A DNA stretch of 22,919 bases. It comes from Lachnospiraceae bacterium EP-SM-12S-S03 (lineage in GTDB: Bacteria; Bacillota; Clostridia; Lachnospirales; Lachnospiraceae). Both the position numbers and the translations under genes were made by a program. This document shows positions 1 to 6,985 of this stretch, piece by piece. The notes under the pieces are model-generated. The model made no database searches, had not been told where the DNA came from, and saw nothing but the letters and a program-made list of their open reading frames with translations. Within the stretch, counting starts at the first letter, position 1; each line of letters starts with the position of its first letter. The stretch spans positions 1 to 22,919 of the forward strand of contig JAJBSL010000034.1 of the NCBI GenBank assembly GCA_020540725.1, in the 5' to 3' direction.

Positions 1-2
1 AT

Positions 3-74
3 GCACGAGTGGCTCAGTGGTGGAGTATCGCCTTGCCAAGGCGAGGGTCGCGGGTTCGAATCCCGTCTCGTGCT
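3..74 (+). tRNA. tRNA-Gly (anticodon GCC)
   Basis: A complete cloverleaf can be folded. The 7-bp acceptor stem pairs GCACGAG (3-9) with CTCGTGC (67-73), and T74 is the discriminator base. The anticodon stem TCGCC/GGCGA encloses a loop with GCC at 35-37, and the T arm carries GGTTCGAATCC. CCA is not encoded. A run of T follows directly and may act as the transcript end, but no separate terminator hairpin is seen before the next gene. Confidence 0.96.
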
Positions 75-155
75 TTTTTGTTATATAAAAACATGAATGT
101 GTCATCATATAAAGGATGTGTTTGAAACATTTGCATATCTGAAAGGAGATTACAT

Positions 156-800
156 ATGGGGAAAAAGGTTGGTAAAGATATTGGAATTCCAAAGTACCAG
201 CAGATCGCAGCCGATATTGCATATAAGATTGTGGATGGAACTTATACGGAAGGTGAGAAAGTATATGCACGTTCTTCGATAGGAAGCAGGTACGGGGTGT
301 CTGCGGAAACAGCAAGAAGAGCAGTGTGTGTGTTGGCAGATTGGGATATTGTTGACATTGAGAAGAACAGCGGAGTCATTATCCGGTCAAAAGATAACGC
401 CCGCAATTTCCTCAATCAGCATGACCATATGCAGTCCATTCAGGGATTGAAGAGAAAAATACTGGAAAATGTGGAACGTCAGCAGAAGGAAACGAAAGAA
501 CTTTATGCGTATTTAAGTGAAGTGATTAAGAGAATAGACAGTTATCGCTCTGTCAATCCGTTTATTCCCTATGAAATTGTGATTACAGATGAGACGCCTT
601 TTCTTGGGGAAACGGTGGGAGATATTAATTTCTGGCAGAAAACATCGGCAACGATCATAGCGATACGGCGAAATGGAGTTTTGATCATGTCACCCGGACC
701 GAAAGCGGTGTTTCGCCAAAATGACATCGTATATTACACCGGGGATGACGAATGTCCGGATAGGGTGAAGAAACTAATGTATCCAAATAAATATAAATAA
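156..800 (+). CDS. GntR-type regulator with C-terminal RCK_C (TrkA_C) domain, BusR-like
   Basis: A 214-residue DNA-binding regulator in three parts. Residues about 12-80 form a GntR winged helix-turn-helix (YQQIAADI... GVSAETARRAV... GVIIRSK). Residues about 91-130 are a charged, probably coiled-coil linker. Residues about 136-208 match an RCK_C domain (ETPFLGETVGDINFW, ATIIAIRRNG, SPGPKAVFRQNDIVYYTG). In known families this order is that of BusR, a repressor of osmolyte uptake in streptococci and lactococci whose RCK_C domain binds cyclic-di-AMP. Ligand binding here is inferred from architecture only. The start has a good ribosome site (GAAAGGAG, 8 nt away). The ddl gene begins 15 nt after the stop, so the two are probably co-transcribed. 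An alternative is a RCK_C domain that senses another ligand. Confidence 0.85.
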   Translation: MGKKVGKDIGIPKYQQIAADIAYKIVDGTYTEGEKVYARSSIGSRYGVSAETARRAVCVLADWDIVDIEKNSGVIIRSKDNARNFLNQHDHMQSIQGLKRKILENVERQQKETKELYAYLSEVIKRIDSYRSVNPFIPYEIVITDETPFLGETVGDINFWQKTSATIIAIRRNGVLIMSPGPKAVFRQNDIVYYTGDDECPDRVKKLMYPNKYK

Positions 801-815
801 GGGGAGAGAAATCAA

Positions 816-1856
816 ATGAAACAGAAATTACTTGTTTTGTGTGGAGGACAGTCCAGCGAACATATTGTTTCCAGAATGTCCTGTACATCTGTATTAAAAA
901 ATCTGAATGAAACAAAATATGAGATTACGTTGGTTGGAATTACAACAGATGGAGCATGGTATTATTTGAATCAGGAACAAGAAGACCTTGCGAAAGATAC
1001 ATGGCTTGACAATAGCAAAAAAGTAGACGGTATATTCGAACTGCTGAAAAGTCAGGATGTGGTATTGCCGGTTCTTCACGGTTTGTATGGCGAGGACGGA
1101 ACCATACAGGGCTTGTTTGAACTTGCAAAGCTTCCGTATGTAGGATGTCGTGTGCTTGGTTCAAGTGTATCTATGGATAAGATTTATACAAAGAAAATCG
1201 TAGATAGTGTGGGTGTTCCCCAAGTGAAATCCGTGTATGTAAAGAAACGTTATGACGGGAAACTAGTAGTAGTCAATGCACAGTTCGATGAGATTGAGGA
1301 TGTGGAGAACCACATTATGGAAACTTTAGGAATGCCTTGTTTTATCAAGGCAAGCCGTTCCGGTTCCAGTATGGGATGCTATCGCTGTGATAGAGAAGAA
1401 GACTTACTGAAAAAACTGGAAGAGGCGTCCCATTACGATCGTCATATCGTAGTAGAGGAATGTGTAAACTGTATTGAACTTGAGACGGCAGTTCTTGGGA
1501 ATGATGATGTGATCGTATCGAAAGTAGGGCAGATTCTTCCGCATGGAGAGTTCTATACATTTGAATCAAAATATGAGGATGAAGAAAGTAAAACATGTAT
1601 TCCGGCTCTTGTAGATCAGGAGATTCAGGAAAAGATCAGGGAATATGCGGCAAAAGTGTTCAAAGCAGTAGATGGACATGGGATGAGCCGTGTGGATTTC
1701 TTCCTTGATAAAGATACAAATAAAATATATTTCAATGAAATCAATACAATACCGGGATTTACCAAAATTTCCATGTATCCACAGCTTATGAACGATTTTG
1801 GGATTGGATATTCGGAATTACTGGACCGTCTGATTGCATTGGCATTTGAAAGATAA
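816..1856 (+). CDS. ddl: D-alanine--D-alanine ligase
   Basis: A 346-residue ATP-grasp ligase that joins two D-alanines in the cytoplasm for the peptidoglycan stem peptide. Visible landmarks are the N-terminal LCGGQSSEHIVS motif with E15, the LHGLYGEDGTIQG segment (88-99), the ATP-binding K178 with the following SRSGSSMG loop, the omega-loop EFYTFESKY with Y247, and the C-terminal RVDFF and NEINTIPGFT magnesium and substrate motifs (N310). The Tyr in the omega-loop fits a D-Ala-D-Ala ligase; the His typical of VanA-type D-Ala-D-Lac ligases is absent. The length is usual for the family. The ribosome site AGGGGAGAG precedes ATG 816. It sits 15 nt behind the BusR-like regulator and is closed by a strong terminator, so the pair forms a short operon. 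Confidence 0.95.
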   Translation: MKQKLLVLCGGQSSEHIVSRMSCTSVLKNLNETKYEITLVGITTDGAWYYLNQEQEDLAKDTWLDNSKKVDGIFELLKSQDVVLPVLHGLYGEDGTIQGLFELAKLPYVGCRVLGSSVSMDKIYTKKIVDSVGVPQVKSVYVKKRYDGKLVVVNAQFDEIEDVENHIMETLGMPCFIKASRSGSSMGCYRCDREEDLLKKLEEASHYDRHIVVEECVNCIELETAVLGNDDVIVSKVGQILPHGEFYTFESKYEDEESKTCIPALVDQEIQEKIREYAAKVFKAVDGHGMSRVDFFLDKDTNKIYFNEINTIPGFTKISMYPQLMNDFGIGYSELLDRLIALAFER

Positions 1857-1872
1857 ATCGAGAAAAAGAAAA

Positions 1873-1921
1873 AGCGGCTGTGAATGTGTAAAGAAGTACA
1901 CGTTCACAGTCGTTGTTTTTT
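1873..1921 (+). terminator. Rho-independent terminator after ddl
   Basis: Arms 1873-1890 and 1897-1914 pair over 18 bp, with three G-U wobbles, around a 6-nt loop. A TGTTTTTT tract follows at 1914-1921. It begins 17 nt after the ddl stop and separates the regulator-ddl unit from the permease. Confidence 0.93.
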
Positions 1922-1943
1922 GTTGATTTTCCGTTTATATTGG

Positions 1944-1972
1944 TTGCAAAATTGACAACTTTCATATATACT
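1944..1972 (+). promoter_or_regulatory. Sigma-A-type promoter of the APC permease
   Basis: The -35 is TTGCAA at 1944-1949, the spacer is 17 bp, and the -10 is TATACT at 1967-1972. Transcription should start near 1979. The promoter is overlapped by the first of two palindromes, so bound protein would probably block RNA polymerase. Confidence 0.72.
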
Positions 1973-2018
1973 AAAGTTGTCAGAAAAGTAACAACTTTAA
2001 ATTTGATATAAGTTGTCA
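1953..2018. promoter_or_regulatory. Tandem palindromic operator before the APC permease
   Basis: Two copies of TGACAACTT-N12-AAGTTGTCA occupy 1953-1982 and 1989-2018. The first is perfect and its arms extend to 10 bp (1953-1962/1973-1982). The second has one mismatch (A at 1990). Their centres are 36 bp apart, and within each copy the half-sites are 21 bp apart, about two helical turns. The first copy covers the -10 and the second lies between the start of transcription and the ribosome site. This is what a dimeric or tetrameric repressor site looks like. Which protein binds is not shown; the nearby GntR/RCK_C regulator is the obvious candidate. Confidence 0.8.
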
Positions 2019-2033
2019 ATAGGAGGGAAGATT

Positions 2034-3488
2034 ATGAATGAGAAAAAATCGAAATTTGATAAAGTTTTGAGCAGCAAAGATGTATTTGTAATTGCCTTTG
2101 GAGCTATGATCGGATGGGGCTGGATTGTTATGGCAGGCGAATGGATCGATTATGGAGGAAGTGTAGGAGCCATGATTGCTTTTGCCATCGGAGGTTTTAT
2201 GGTATTGTTTGTCGGACTTACTTATGCAGAACTTACATCTGCCATGCCGGAATGCGGAGGAGAGCATATTTTTAGTCTTCGCGCATTTGGGAAAAACGGT
2301 TCTTTCATATGTACATGGGCAATTATTCTTGGATATGTTGGCGTGGTAGCTTTTGAGGCATGCGCATTTCCAACTGTAATCAAATATATTGCACCGTCTC
2401 TTGTAACGAAAGGATATATGTATACCATTGGCGGATTTGATGTGTATGCGTCCTGGGTAGCGATTGCAGTCGTAGCAGCAGTGATCATTACGTTTATTAA
2501 TTACAAAGGAGCAAAAACAGCGGCGGTTGTACAGACGATTCTGACAGTTGTGATCGGGCTTGTTGGCATCGCACTGATCGCCATGTCGGTTGTTCGAGGA
2601 GATGCAGCCAATCTAGACCCGTTGTTCGTAGAGGGCAATGAAATCGGCGGTGTGTTTAAGGTGGCAGTTATGACCCCGTTTATGTTGATGGGATTTGATG
2701 TGATACCACAGGCGGCGGAAGAGATTAATATACCGTTTAAGAAAATAGGGAAAATCATTATCTTTTCTATTCTGATGGCAGTTGCATGGTATGTGCTGAT
2801 TATTCTGGCGGTTTCGCTTATTATGACATCAGGAGAAATGAGTGCTTCTGAACTTGTGACAGCAGATGCTATGAAGAAAGCATATTTTAACAGTAATATT
2901 GCATCCATCATATGTATCATTGGTGGAATCATGGGAATTGTCACAAGCTGGAATTCTTTCTTTATGGGCGGATCAAGAGCGATCTCCGCACTTGCAGAAT
3001 CGCATATGGCGCCTGCATTTCTTGCGGATATTCACGAGAAGACAAAAACACCTACAAAATCAGTGCTTTTAGTAGGGCTGATTGCGGTGGCAGCTCCGTT
3101 TTTCGGAAAATCTATGATGACCTGGATCACAGATGCAGGAAGCTTTGCCGTATGTCTGGCATACATGATGGTTTCTGCTTCGTTTTTAAAACTTCGTAAG
3201 AGCGAACCGGATATGAATCGCCCGTATAAGGTGAAGAATGCAAAAATAGTCGGTGGCATGGCAGTACTGACTACAGCAATTATGTGTTCTTTGTATATTC
3301 TTCCGGGAGAGTCACAGCTTATTATGGAAGAATGGATCATCGTAGGAGGATGGATTTTACTGGGAATCGTGTTCTATATTTACGCGAAAAATTCTTATGG
3401 AGAAGTGTTTGGAACACGTAGTAAATTGATTTATGAAGATGTAAAAGAGACGAAACATAAATTCGCAAAAGCAATGGAAGTTCGTTGA
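2034..3488 (+). CDS. APC-superfamily amino acid/polyamine permease
   Basis: A 484-residue integral membrane protein with about twelve hydrophobic segments. It opens with the APC signature region GAMIGWGWIVMAG in the first membrane helix. TYAELTSAMPECGG and a later NSFFMGGSRAISALAES segment are also typical of amino acid-organocation antiporters and symporters. The substrate cannot be told from the sequence. ATG 2034 is chosen because AGGAGGG lies just upstream at 2021-2027; a TTG at 2013 is in frame but falls inside the second palindrome and has no ribosome site. The gene stands alone between the ddl terminator and the folate riboswitch promoter, which begins at its own stop codon. The tandem operator suggests strong repression under some condition. 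Confidence 0.9.
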   Translation: MNEKKSKFDKVLSSKDVFVIAFGAMIGWGWIVMAGEWIDYGGSVGAMIAFAIGGFMVLFVGLTYAELTSAMPECGGEHIFSLRAFGKNGSFICTWAIILGYVGVVAFEACAFPTVIKYIAPSLVTKGYMYTIGGFDVYASWVAIAVVAAVIITFINYKGAKTAAVVQTILTVVIGLVGIALIAMSVVRGDAANLDPLFVEGNEIGGVFKVAVMTPFMLMGFDVIPQAAEEINIPFKKIGKIIIFSILMAVAWYVLIILAVSLIMTSGEMSASELVTADAMKKAYFNSNIASIICIIGGIMGIVTSWNSFFMGGSRAISALAESHMAPAFLADIHEKTKTPTKSVLLVGLIAVAAPFFGKSMMTWITDAGSFAVCLAYMMVSASFLKLRKSEPDMNRPYKVKNAKIVGGMAVLTTAIMCSLYILPGESQLIMEEWIIVGGWILLGIVFYIYAKNSYGEVFGTRSKLIYEDVKETKHKFAKAMEVR

Positions 3489-3513
3489 TAAGGTGAAAAA
3501 TGTGTGATACAAT
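3485..3513 (+). promoter_or_regulatory. Promoter of the folT-thyA-folA operon
   Basis: The -35 is TTGATA at 3485-3490, the spacer is 17 bp, and the -10 is TACAAT at 3508-3513. The -35 overlaps the stop codon of the permease. The predicted start near 3520 puts the whole riboswitch in the transcript. Confidence 0.78.
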
Positions 3514-3529
3514 GTACTGGAAAAAATAA

Positions 3530-3636
3530 AAAGCAGAGTAGAAATGTGTGCGTTAAGTGCCGGCTGGACGGGGAGTTGTCAGTAGGACGAAAAGTAAGAA
3601 TTACTTGCGGTACACATTTTGCATCCCGCTGCTGCA
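3530..3636 (+). ncRNA. Tetrahydrofolate (THF) riboswitch, class I
   Basis: The conserved core of the THF riboswitch is readable: GAGTAGA at 3536-3542, GCGTTAAGTGCC at 3550-3561, GGACGGGGAGTTG further on, and a closing segment with ACACATTTTGCATCCCGCTGC. The outer stem pairs AGCAG 3532-3536 with CTGCT 3629-3633, and the inner part pairs AAATGTGT 3542-3549 with ACACATTT 3612-3619. This family binds reduced folates and usually lies before folT, as here. When folate is plentiful it should lower expression of the downstream genes. Confidence 0.95.
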
Positions 3637-3650
3637 CATGACAGATATTT

Positions 3651-3693
3651 ATACCTGCTATGCGTGGCGCAAGGACTACTGCAAAGGAGGTAT
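3651..3693 (+). promoter_or_regulatory. Ribosome-site sequestering stem of the THF riboswitch
   Basis: ATACCT at 3651-3656 is complementary to AGGTAT at 3688-3693, which includes half of the folT ribosome site AAAGGAGG (3683-3690). No terminator hairpin with a T-run lies between the aptamer and the gene. The simplest reading is control of translation initiation: ligand-bound RNA favours the stem that hides the ribosome site. Confidence 0.55.
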
Positions 3694-3698
3694 TTTTT

Positions 3699-4262
3699 AT
3701 GGGAAAAATGAAGGCACTCTTTGTAGACTCCTGGCATGAGTTAAGACATGTAAAAACGTTAGTAATGACAGCGATGTTTATTGCGATGGGAGTCGTATTG
3801 GGATTTTTCTTCTCAATACAGATTACAGATTCATTGAGACTGGGATTTTCGTTTATTGCAAATGAGATGACGGCTTTGTTGTTTGGACCGGTGGTAGGCG
3901 GTCTGATGGGTGGTGTGACAGATATTTTGAAGTTTATCATCAAGCCGACAGGACCGTTTAATTTCGGTTTTACATTCAATGCGATCCTGGGAGCAGTGAT
4001 TTACGGTATGATGCTTTACAAGAGGCCAGTAAATTTCAAACGGATTCTGGCAGCGAAAATCATTGTGTCTGTTATAGTGAATGTATTTTTCGGGACGCTG
4101 TGGCTGAGTATGATGTATGGCAAGGGATTTATTGCATTGCTTCCGCCGCGTGTGCTGAAACAGATCATATTCGTTCCAATCGAGAGTCTGATCTTCTATA
4201 TCGTTGCCAAGACTCTGTCGGAAACAAAAGTGCTGAGTATGATGAAAGCAAAAAGCAGATAA
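3699..4262 (+). CDS. folT: ECF transporter S component, folate-specific (FolT)
   Basis: A 187-residue membrane protein with five to six hydrophobic segments, the usual size of an ECF substrate-binding subunit. The stretch RLGFSFIANEMTALLFGPVVGG followed by DILKFIIKPTGPFNFGFTFNAILGA is characteristic of the folate S component. It works with the shared EcfA/EcfA'/EcfT module, encoded elsewhere, to import folate. ATG 3699 is selected by AAAGGAGG at 3683-3690; an ATG at 3660 is in frame but has no ribosome site and lies in the riboswitch expression platform. It is the first gene after the THF riboswitch and is followed by thyA (39 nt) and folA, so uptake, use and recycling of folate are encoded together. 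Confidence 0.93.
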   Translation: MGKMKALFVDSWHELRHVKTLVMTAMFIAMGVVLGFFFSIQITDSLRLGFSFIANEMTALLFGPVVGGLMGGVTDILKFIIKPTGPFNFGFTFNAILGAVIYGMMLYKRPVNFKRILAAKIIVSVIVNVFFGTLWLSMMYGKGFIALLPPRVLKQIIFVPIESLIFYIVAKTLSETKVLSMMKAKSR

Positions 4263-4301
4263 TTATGAAACAGTAAGACATGAAGGGAAGGATTTTAAAG
4301 T

Positions 4302-5150
4302 ATGAGTTATGCAGATAAAGTATTTATTGAGATGTGCCGTGATATTATCGATAACGGCGTAAGTACGGAGGGGGAGAAGGTTCGTCCAAAGTGGGAAGAC
4401 GGGACATCAGCTTATACAGTGAAGAAGTTTTGCGTTGTCAATCGGTATGATCTTTCCAAAGAATTTCCGGCGCTTACACTTCGCCGAACAGGAATCAAAA
4501 GTTGTGTAGATGAGATGTTGTGGATCTGGCAGAGAAAGTCAAATAATATCCATGATCTAAAGCCTCACATTTGGGATAGTTGGGCAGACGAAGACGGATC
4601 GATCGGGAAAGCATATGGTTATCAGATGCAGGTGAAACATCAGTATAAAGAAGGAATGATGGATCAGGTAGACCGAGTCATCTATGATTTGAAAAACAAT
4701 CCATATAGCCGCCGGATCATGACCAATATTTATGTACATCAAGATCTGCATGAAATGAATCTGTATCCTTGTGCATATAGTATGACATTTAATGTAACGA
4801 AGAAGAAAGATGATGAGAAACTTGTGCTAAATGCGATTTTGAATCAACGTTCTCAAGATGTGCTTGCGGCAAATAACTGGAATGTATGTCAGTATGCGGT
4901 GCTTGTGCATATGCTTGCGCAGGTTTGCGATATGCAGGTTGGAGAGTTTGTACATGTAATTGCGGATGCGCATATTTATGACAGACATATCCCGCTTGTG
5001 GAAGAATTGATTTCCAGAGAACCGCTTCCGGCACCGACATTCTGGCTGAATCCGGAAGTGAAGGACTTCTATGCATTTACAACGGATGATGTAAGGCTTG
5101 ACAATTATGAGACAGGTCCGCAGATTAAGAATATTCCAATTGCTGTTTAG
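4302..5150 (+). CDS. thyA: Thymidylate synthase
   Basis: A 282-residue enzyme that methylates dUMP to dTMP with methylene-tetrahydrofolate, giving dihydrofolate. The catalytic cysteine is C157 in LYPCAYSMTF, phosphate-binding arginines are in SRR (136-138), and RSQD (183-186), N194 and the HIYDRHI segment (224-230) mark the nucleotide site. HIWDSW and AYGYQ also fit. It is a divergent form: the usual PCH motif reads PCA and the usual LGxPFN reads LAANNWN, recalling the PCV-type ThyA of Bacillus subtilis and phage phi3T. It is 39 nt after folT and 12 nt before folA. The neighbouring folA recycles the dihydrofolate it makes, which supports this call. Confidence 0.94.
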   Translation: MSYADKVFIEMCRDIIDNGVSTEGEKVRPKWEDGTSAYTVKKFCVVNRYDLSKEFPALTLRRTGIKSCVDEMLWIWQRKSNNIHDLKPHIWDSWADEDGSIGKAYGYQMQVKHQYKEGMMDQVDRVIYDLKNNPYSRRIMTNIYVHQDLHEMNLYPCAYSMTFNVTKKKDDEKLVLNAILNQRSQDVLAANNWNVCQYAVLVHMLAQVCDMQVGEFVHVIADAHIYDRHIPLVEELISREPLPAPTFWLNPEVKDFYAFTTDDVRLDNYETGPQIKNIPIAV

Positions 5151-5162
5151 GAGGATAAGAAC

Positions 5163-5663
5163 ATGAATTTAATTGTAGCTGTAGATAAAAACTGGGCCAT
5201 TGGATGTAACAATCGGCTTTTGGTAAGTATTCCGTCAGATATGAAATTTTTCCGGGAGACAACGATGGGAAAAGTTGTAGTAATGGGGCGAAAGACATTA
5301 GAAAGTTTTCCGGGAGGACAGCCATTAAAGAATCGGACCAATATCGTGATCACAAGTGATTCTGATTATAAGGTGAAAGACGCGATCGTTGTTCCTAGCA
5401 TTGAGGCGGCAGTAGGGGAACTGAAGAAATATGAGGAAGAAGACATTTTTGTGATCGGCGGTGAAAGTATATATCGTCAGATGCTTCCATATTGTAAGAC
5501 GGCATATGTGACAAAAATTGATCACGCATATGATGCAGATACATTTTTCCCGAATCTGGATGAGATGGAAGACTGGAAGCTTACAGGAGTGACTGAAGAA
5601 CAGACATATTTTGATCTTGAGTATGTGTTTGCAAGATACGAAAGAATAGAAAGAAGCGAATAA
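5163..5663 (+). CDS. folA: Dihydrofolate reductase
   Basis: A 166-residue NADPH-dependent reductase converting dihydrofolate to tetrahydrofolate. Clear DHFR landmarks are WAIG (11-14), the catalytic D26 in IPSDMKFF, VVMGRKTLESFP for NADPH binding, and VIGGESIYRQ near the middle of the chain. The length is normal for a bacterial enzyme. The ribosome site AGGAGGAT-like sequence (AGGAGGATAA) sits just before ATG 5163, 12 nt after thyA. It is the last gene of the riboswitch-controlled folate operon. No strong terminator is visible before the ilvE promoter. Confidence 0.96.
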   Translation: MNLIVAVDKNWAIGCNNRLLVSIPSDMKFFRETTMGKVVVMGRKTLESFPGGQPLKNRTNIVITSDSDYKVKDAIVVPSIEAAVGELKKYEEEDIFVIGGESIYRQMLPYCKTAYVTKIDHAYDADTFFPNLDEMEDWKLTGVTEEQTYFDLEYVFARYERIERSE

Positions 5664-5689
5664 AGCAGAAGATAAAACAGAGTGTGCTC

Positions 5690-5718
5690 TTGAATTTCTC
5701 TATACATCGTATTATAAT
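5690..5718 (+). promoter_or_regulatory. Promoter of ilvE
   Basis: The -35 is TTGAAT at 5690-5695, the spacer is 17 bp, and the -10 is a perfect TATAAT at 5713-5718. It lies between folA and ilvE and indicates separate transcription of ilvE. Confidence 0.8.
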
Positions 5719-5762
5719 GGACGAAAATAGCAAACTTTTTGCAGGAGACGGAGGAAAAGAGA

Positions 5763-6788
5763 ATGGCAAAAGCAGATATGGATTGGAAAAACATTGGATT
5801 TACGTACAGACAGACGGAACAAAGATACGTTTCCGATTATAAAAATGGTGCATGGGATAACGGCAGACTTACAACAGATGCGAATGTTGTGCTGAATGAA
5901 TGTGCCGGAGTTCTGCAGTATGCTCAGACGGTATTTGAAGGCTTGAAAGCCTACACGACAGAAGATGGACATATTGTGACATTCCGTCCGGATCTGAATG
6001 CGAAGAGGATGGTAGATAGTGCAAAAAGACTTGAAATGCCTCCATTTCCGGAAGAACAATTTATCGAGGCGATAGAAAAGGTTGTGGCAGCGAATGCTGA
6101 TTTCGTACCTCCGTACGGATCAGGGGCAACCTTATATATCAGACCATATATGTTCGGAACCAATCCGGTAATTGGAGTGAAACCTGCAGATGAATATCAA
6201 TTCCGTGTATTTGTCACACCGGTTGGTCCGTATTTTAGCGGAGGAGCGAAGCCAATTACCATCCGCGTTTGTGATTATGACCGTGCGGCACCTCACGGAA
6301 CCGGGCATATCAAAGCAGGACTGAATTATGCCATGAGTTTGTATGCGATTGTAGATGCACATAAGCAAGGATTTGATGAGAATATGTATCTGGATTCGGC
6401 AACAAGAACGAAGGTAGAAGAGACCGGCGGAGCAAACTTTATCTTCATTACGAGAGAGAATAAGCTTGTTACTCCGAAATCTGATACGATTCTCCCGTCC
6501 ATTACGAGACGTTCTCTTGTCCATGTTGCACAAGAATATTTGGGGATGGAAGTAGAAGAAAGAGAAGTGCTTTTTGATGAAGTGAAAGATTTTGCGGAAT
6601 GTGGTCTTTGCGGTACAGCCGCGGTGATTTCTCCGGTAGGGAAGATTGTGGATCATGGGGAAGAAATCTGTTTTCCGAGCGGAATGGAAAAGATGGGCCC
6701 GGTAACAAAGAAATTGTATGATACATTGACGGGAATTCAAATGGGACATATCAAAGCTCCGGATGGATGGATCAAAGTAATACAATAA
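5763..6788 (+). CDS. ilvE: Branched-chain amino acid aminotransferase
   Basis: A 341-residue, PLP-dependent class IV aminotransferase for the last step of leucine, isoleucine and valine synthesis and the first step of their breakdown. The PLP lysine is K184 in GTGHIKAGLNYA. Other family marks are QTVFEGLKAY (55-64), FRPDLNAKRM (74-83), RPYMFGTNP, VEETGGANFIF and CGTAAVISPVG. The length and motif spacing match the longer, class II-type enzymes. ATG 5763 is chosen because GACGGAGGAAAAG lies just before it; an upstream TTG at 5739 is in frame but lies before that ribosome site. The gene has its own promoter and ends inside a long hairpin, so it is probably a single-gene unit. Confidence 0.95.
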   Translation: MAKADMDWKNIGFTYRQTEQRYVSDYKNGAWDNGRLTTDANVVLNECAGVLQYAQTVFEGLKAYTTEDGHIVTFRPDLNAKRMVDSAKRLEMPPFPEEQFIEAIEKVVAANADFVPPYGSGATLYIRPYMFGTNPVIGVKPADEYQFRVFVTPVGPYFSGGAKPITIRVCDYDRAAPHGTGHIKAGLNYAMSLYAIVDAHKQGFDENMYLDSATRTKVEETGGANFIFITRENKLVTPKSDTILPSITRRSLVHVAQEYLGMEVEEREVLFDEVKDFAECGLCGTAAVISPVGKIVDHGEEICFPSGMEKMGPVTKKLYDTLTGIQMGHIKAPDGWIKVIQ

Positions 6789-6833
6789 GGAAGGGAATCC
6801 TGATTGCAGGATTCCCTTCCTTATTGTATTACT
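6776..6833. terminator. Very long perfect hairpin at the ilvE stop codon
   Basis: Arms 6776-6802 and 6807-6833 are perfectly complementary over 27 bp around the 4-nt loop ATTG. The left arm includes the last codons and stop of ilvE. The G/C-rich inner part (GGAAGGGAATCCTG) followed by CCTTATTGTATT resembles a terminator, although the T-run is broken. It is symmetrical, so it could act on both strands. Confidence 0.7.
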
Positions 6834-6985
6834 ATAGTTATTTAAATATGAAAATGTATATATCACTTTTCTATTAATATATTTTGGGAAATTATAACAA
6901 AAATATTACTATTTAATTGTGAAAAGATGTATAATTTGCAATAAGAAGAAAAAACGATAAAATCAATGGTTTTGGGGGTGACATT

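Noticed and set aside
816..1856. Ligase as a Van-type resistance enzyme
   Set aside because: The omega-loop has the Tyr of D-Ala-D-Ala ligases and no vanH, vanX or vanT genes lie nearby.
2501..2944. Minus-strand open frame of 147 codons in the permease
   Set aside because: A Met/Ile/Thr/Ala-rich shadow of membrane-helix codons on the other strand.
5664..5690. AGAG-TGTG-CTCT as a terminator after folA
   Set aside because: Only four base pairs and no T-run.
6132..6866. Minus-strand open frame of 244 codons
   Set aside because: It lies antisense within ilvE, has no ribosome site or recognisable motif, and is explained by the codon bias of ilvE.
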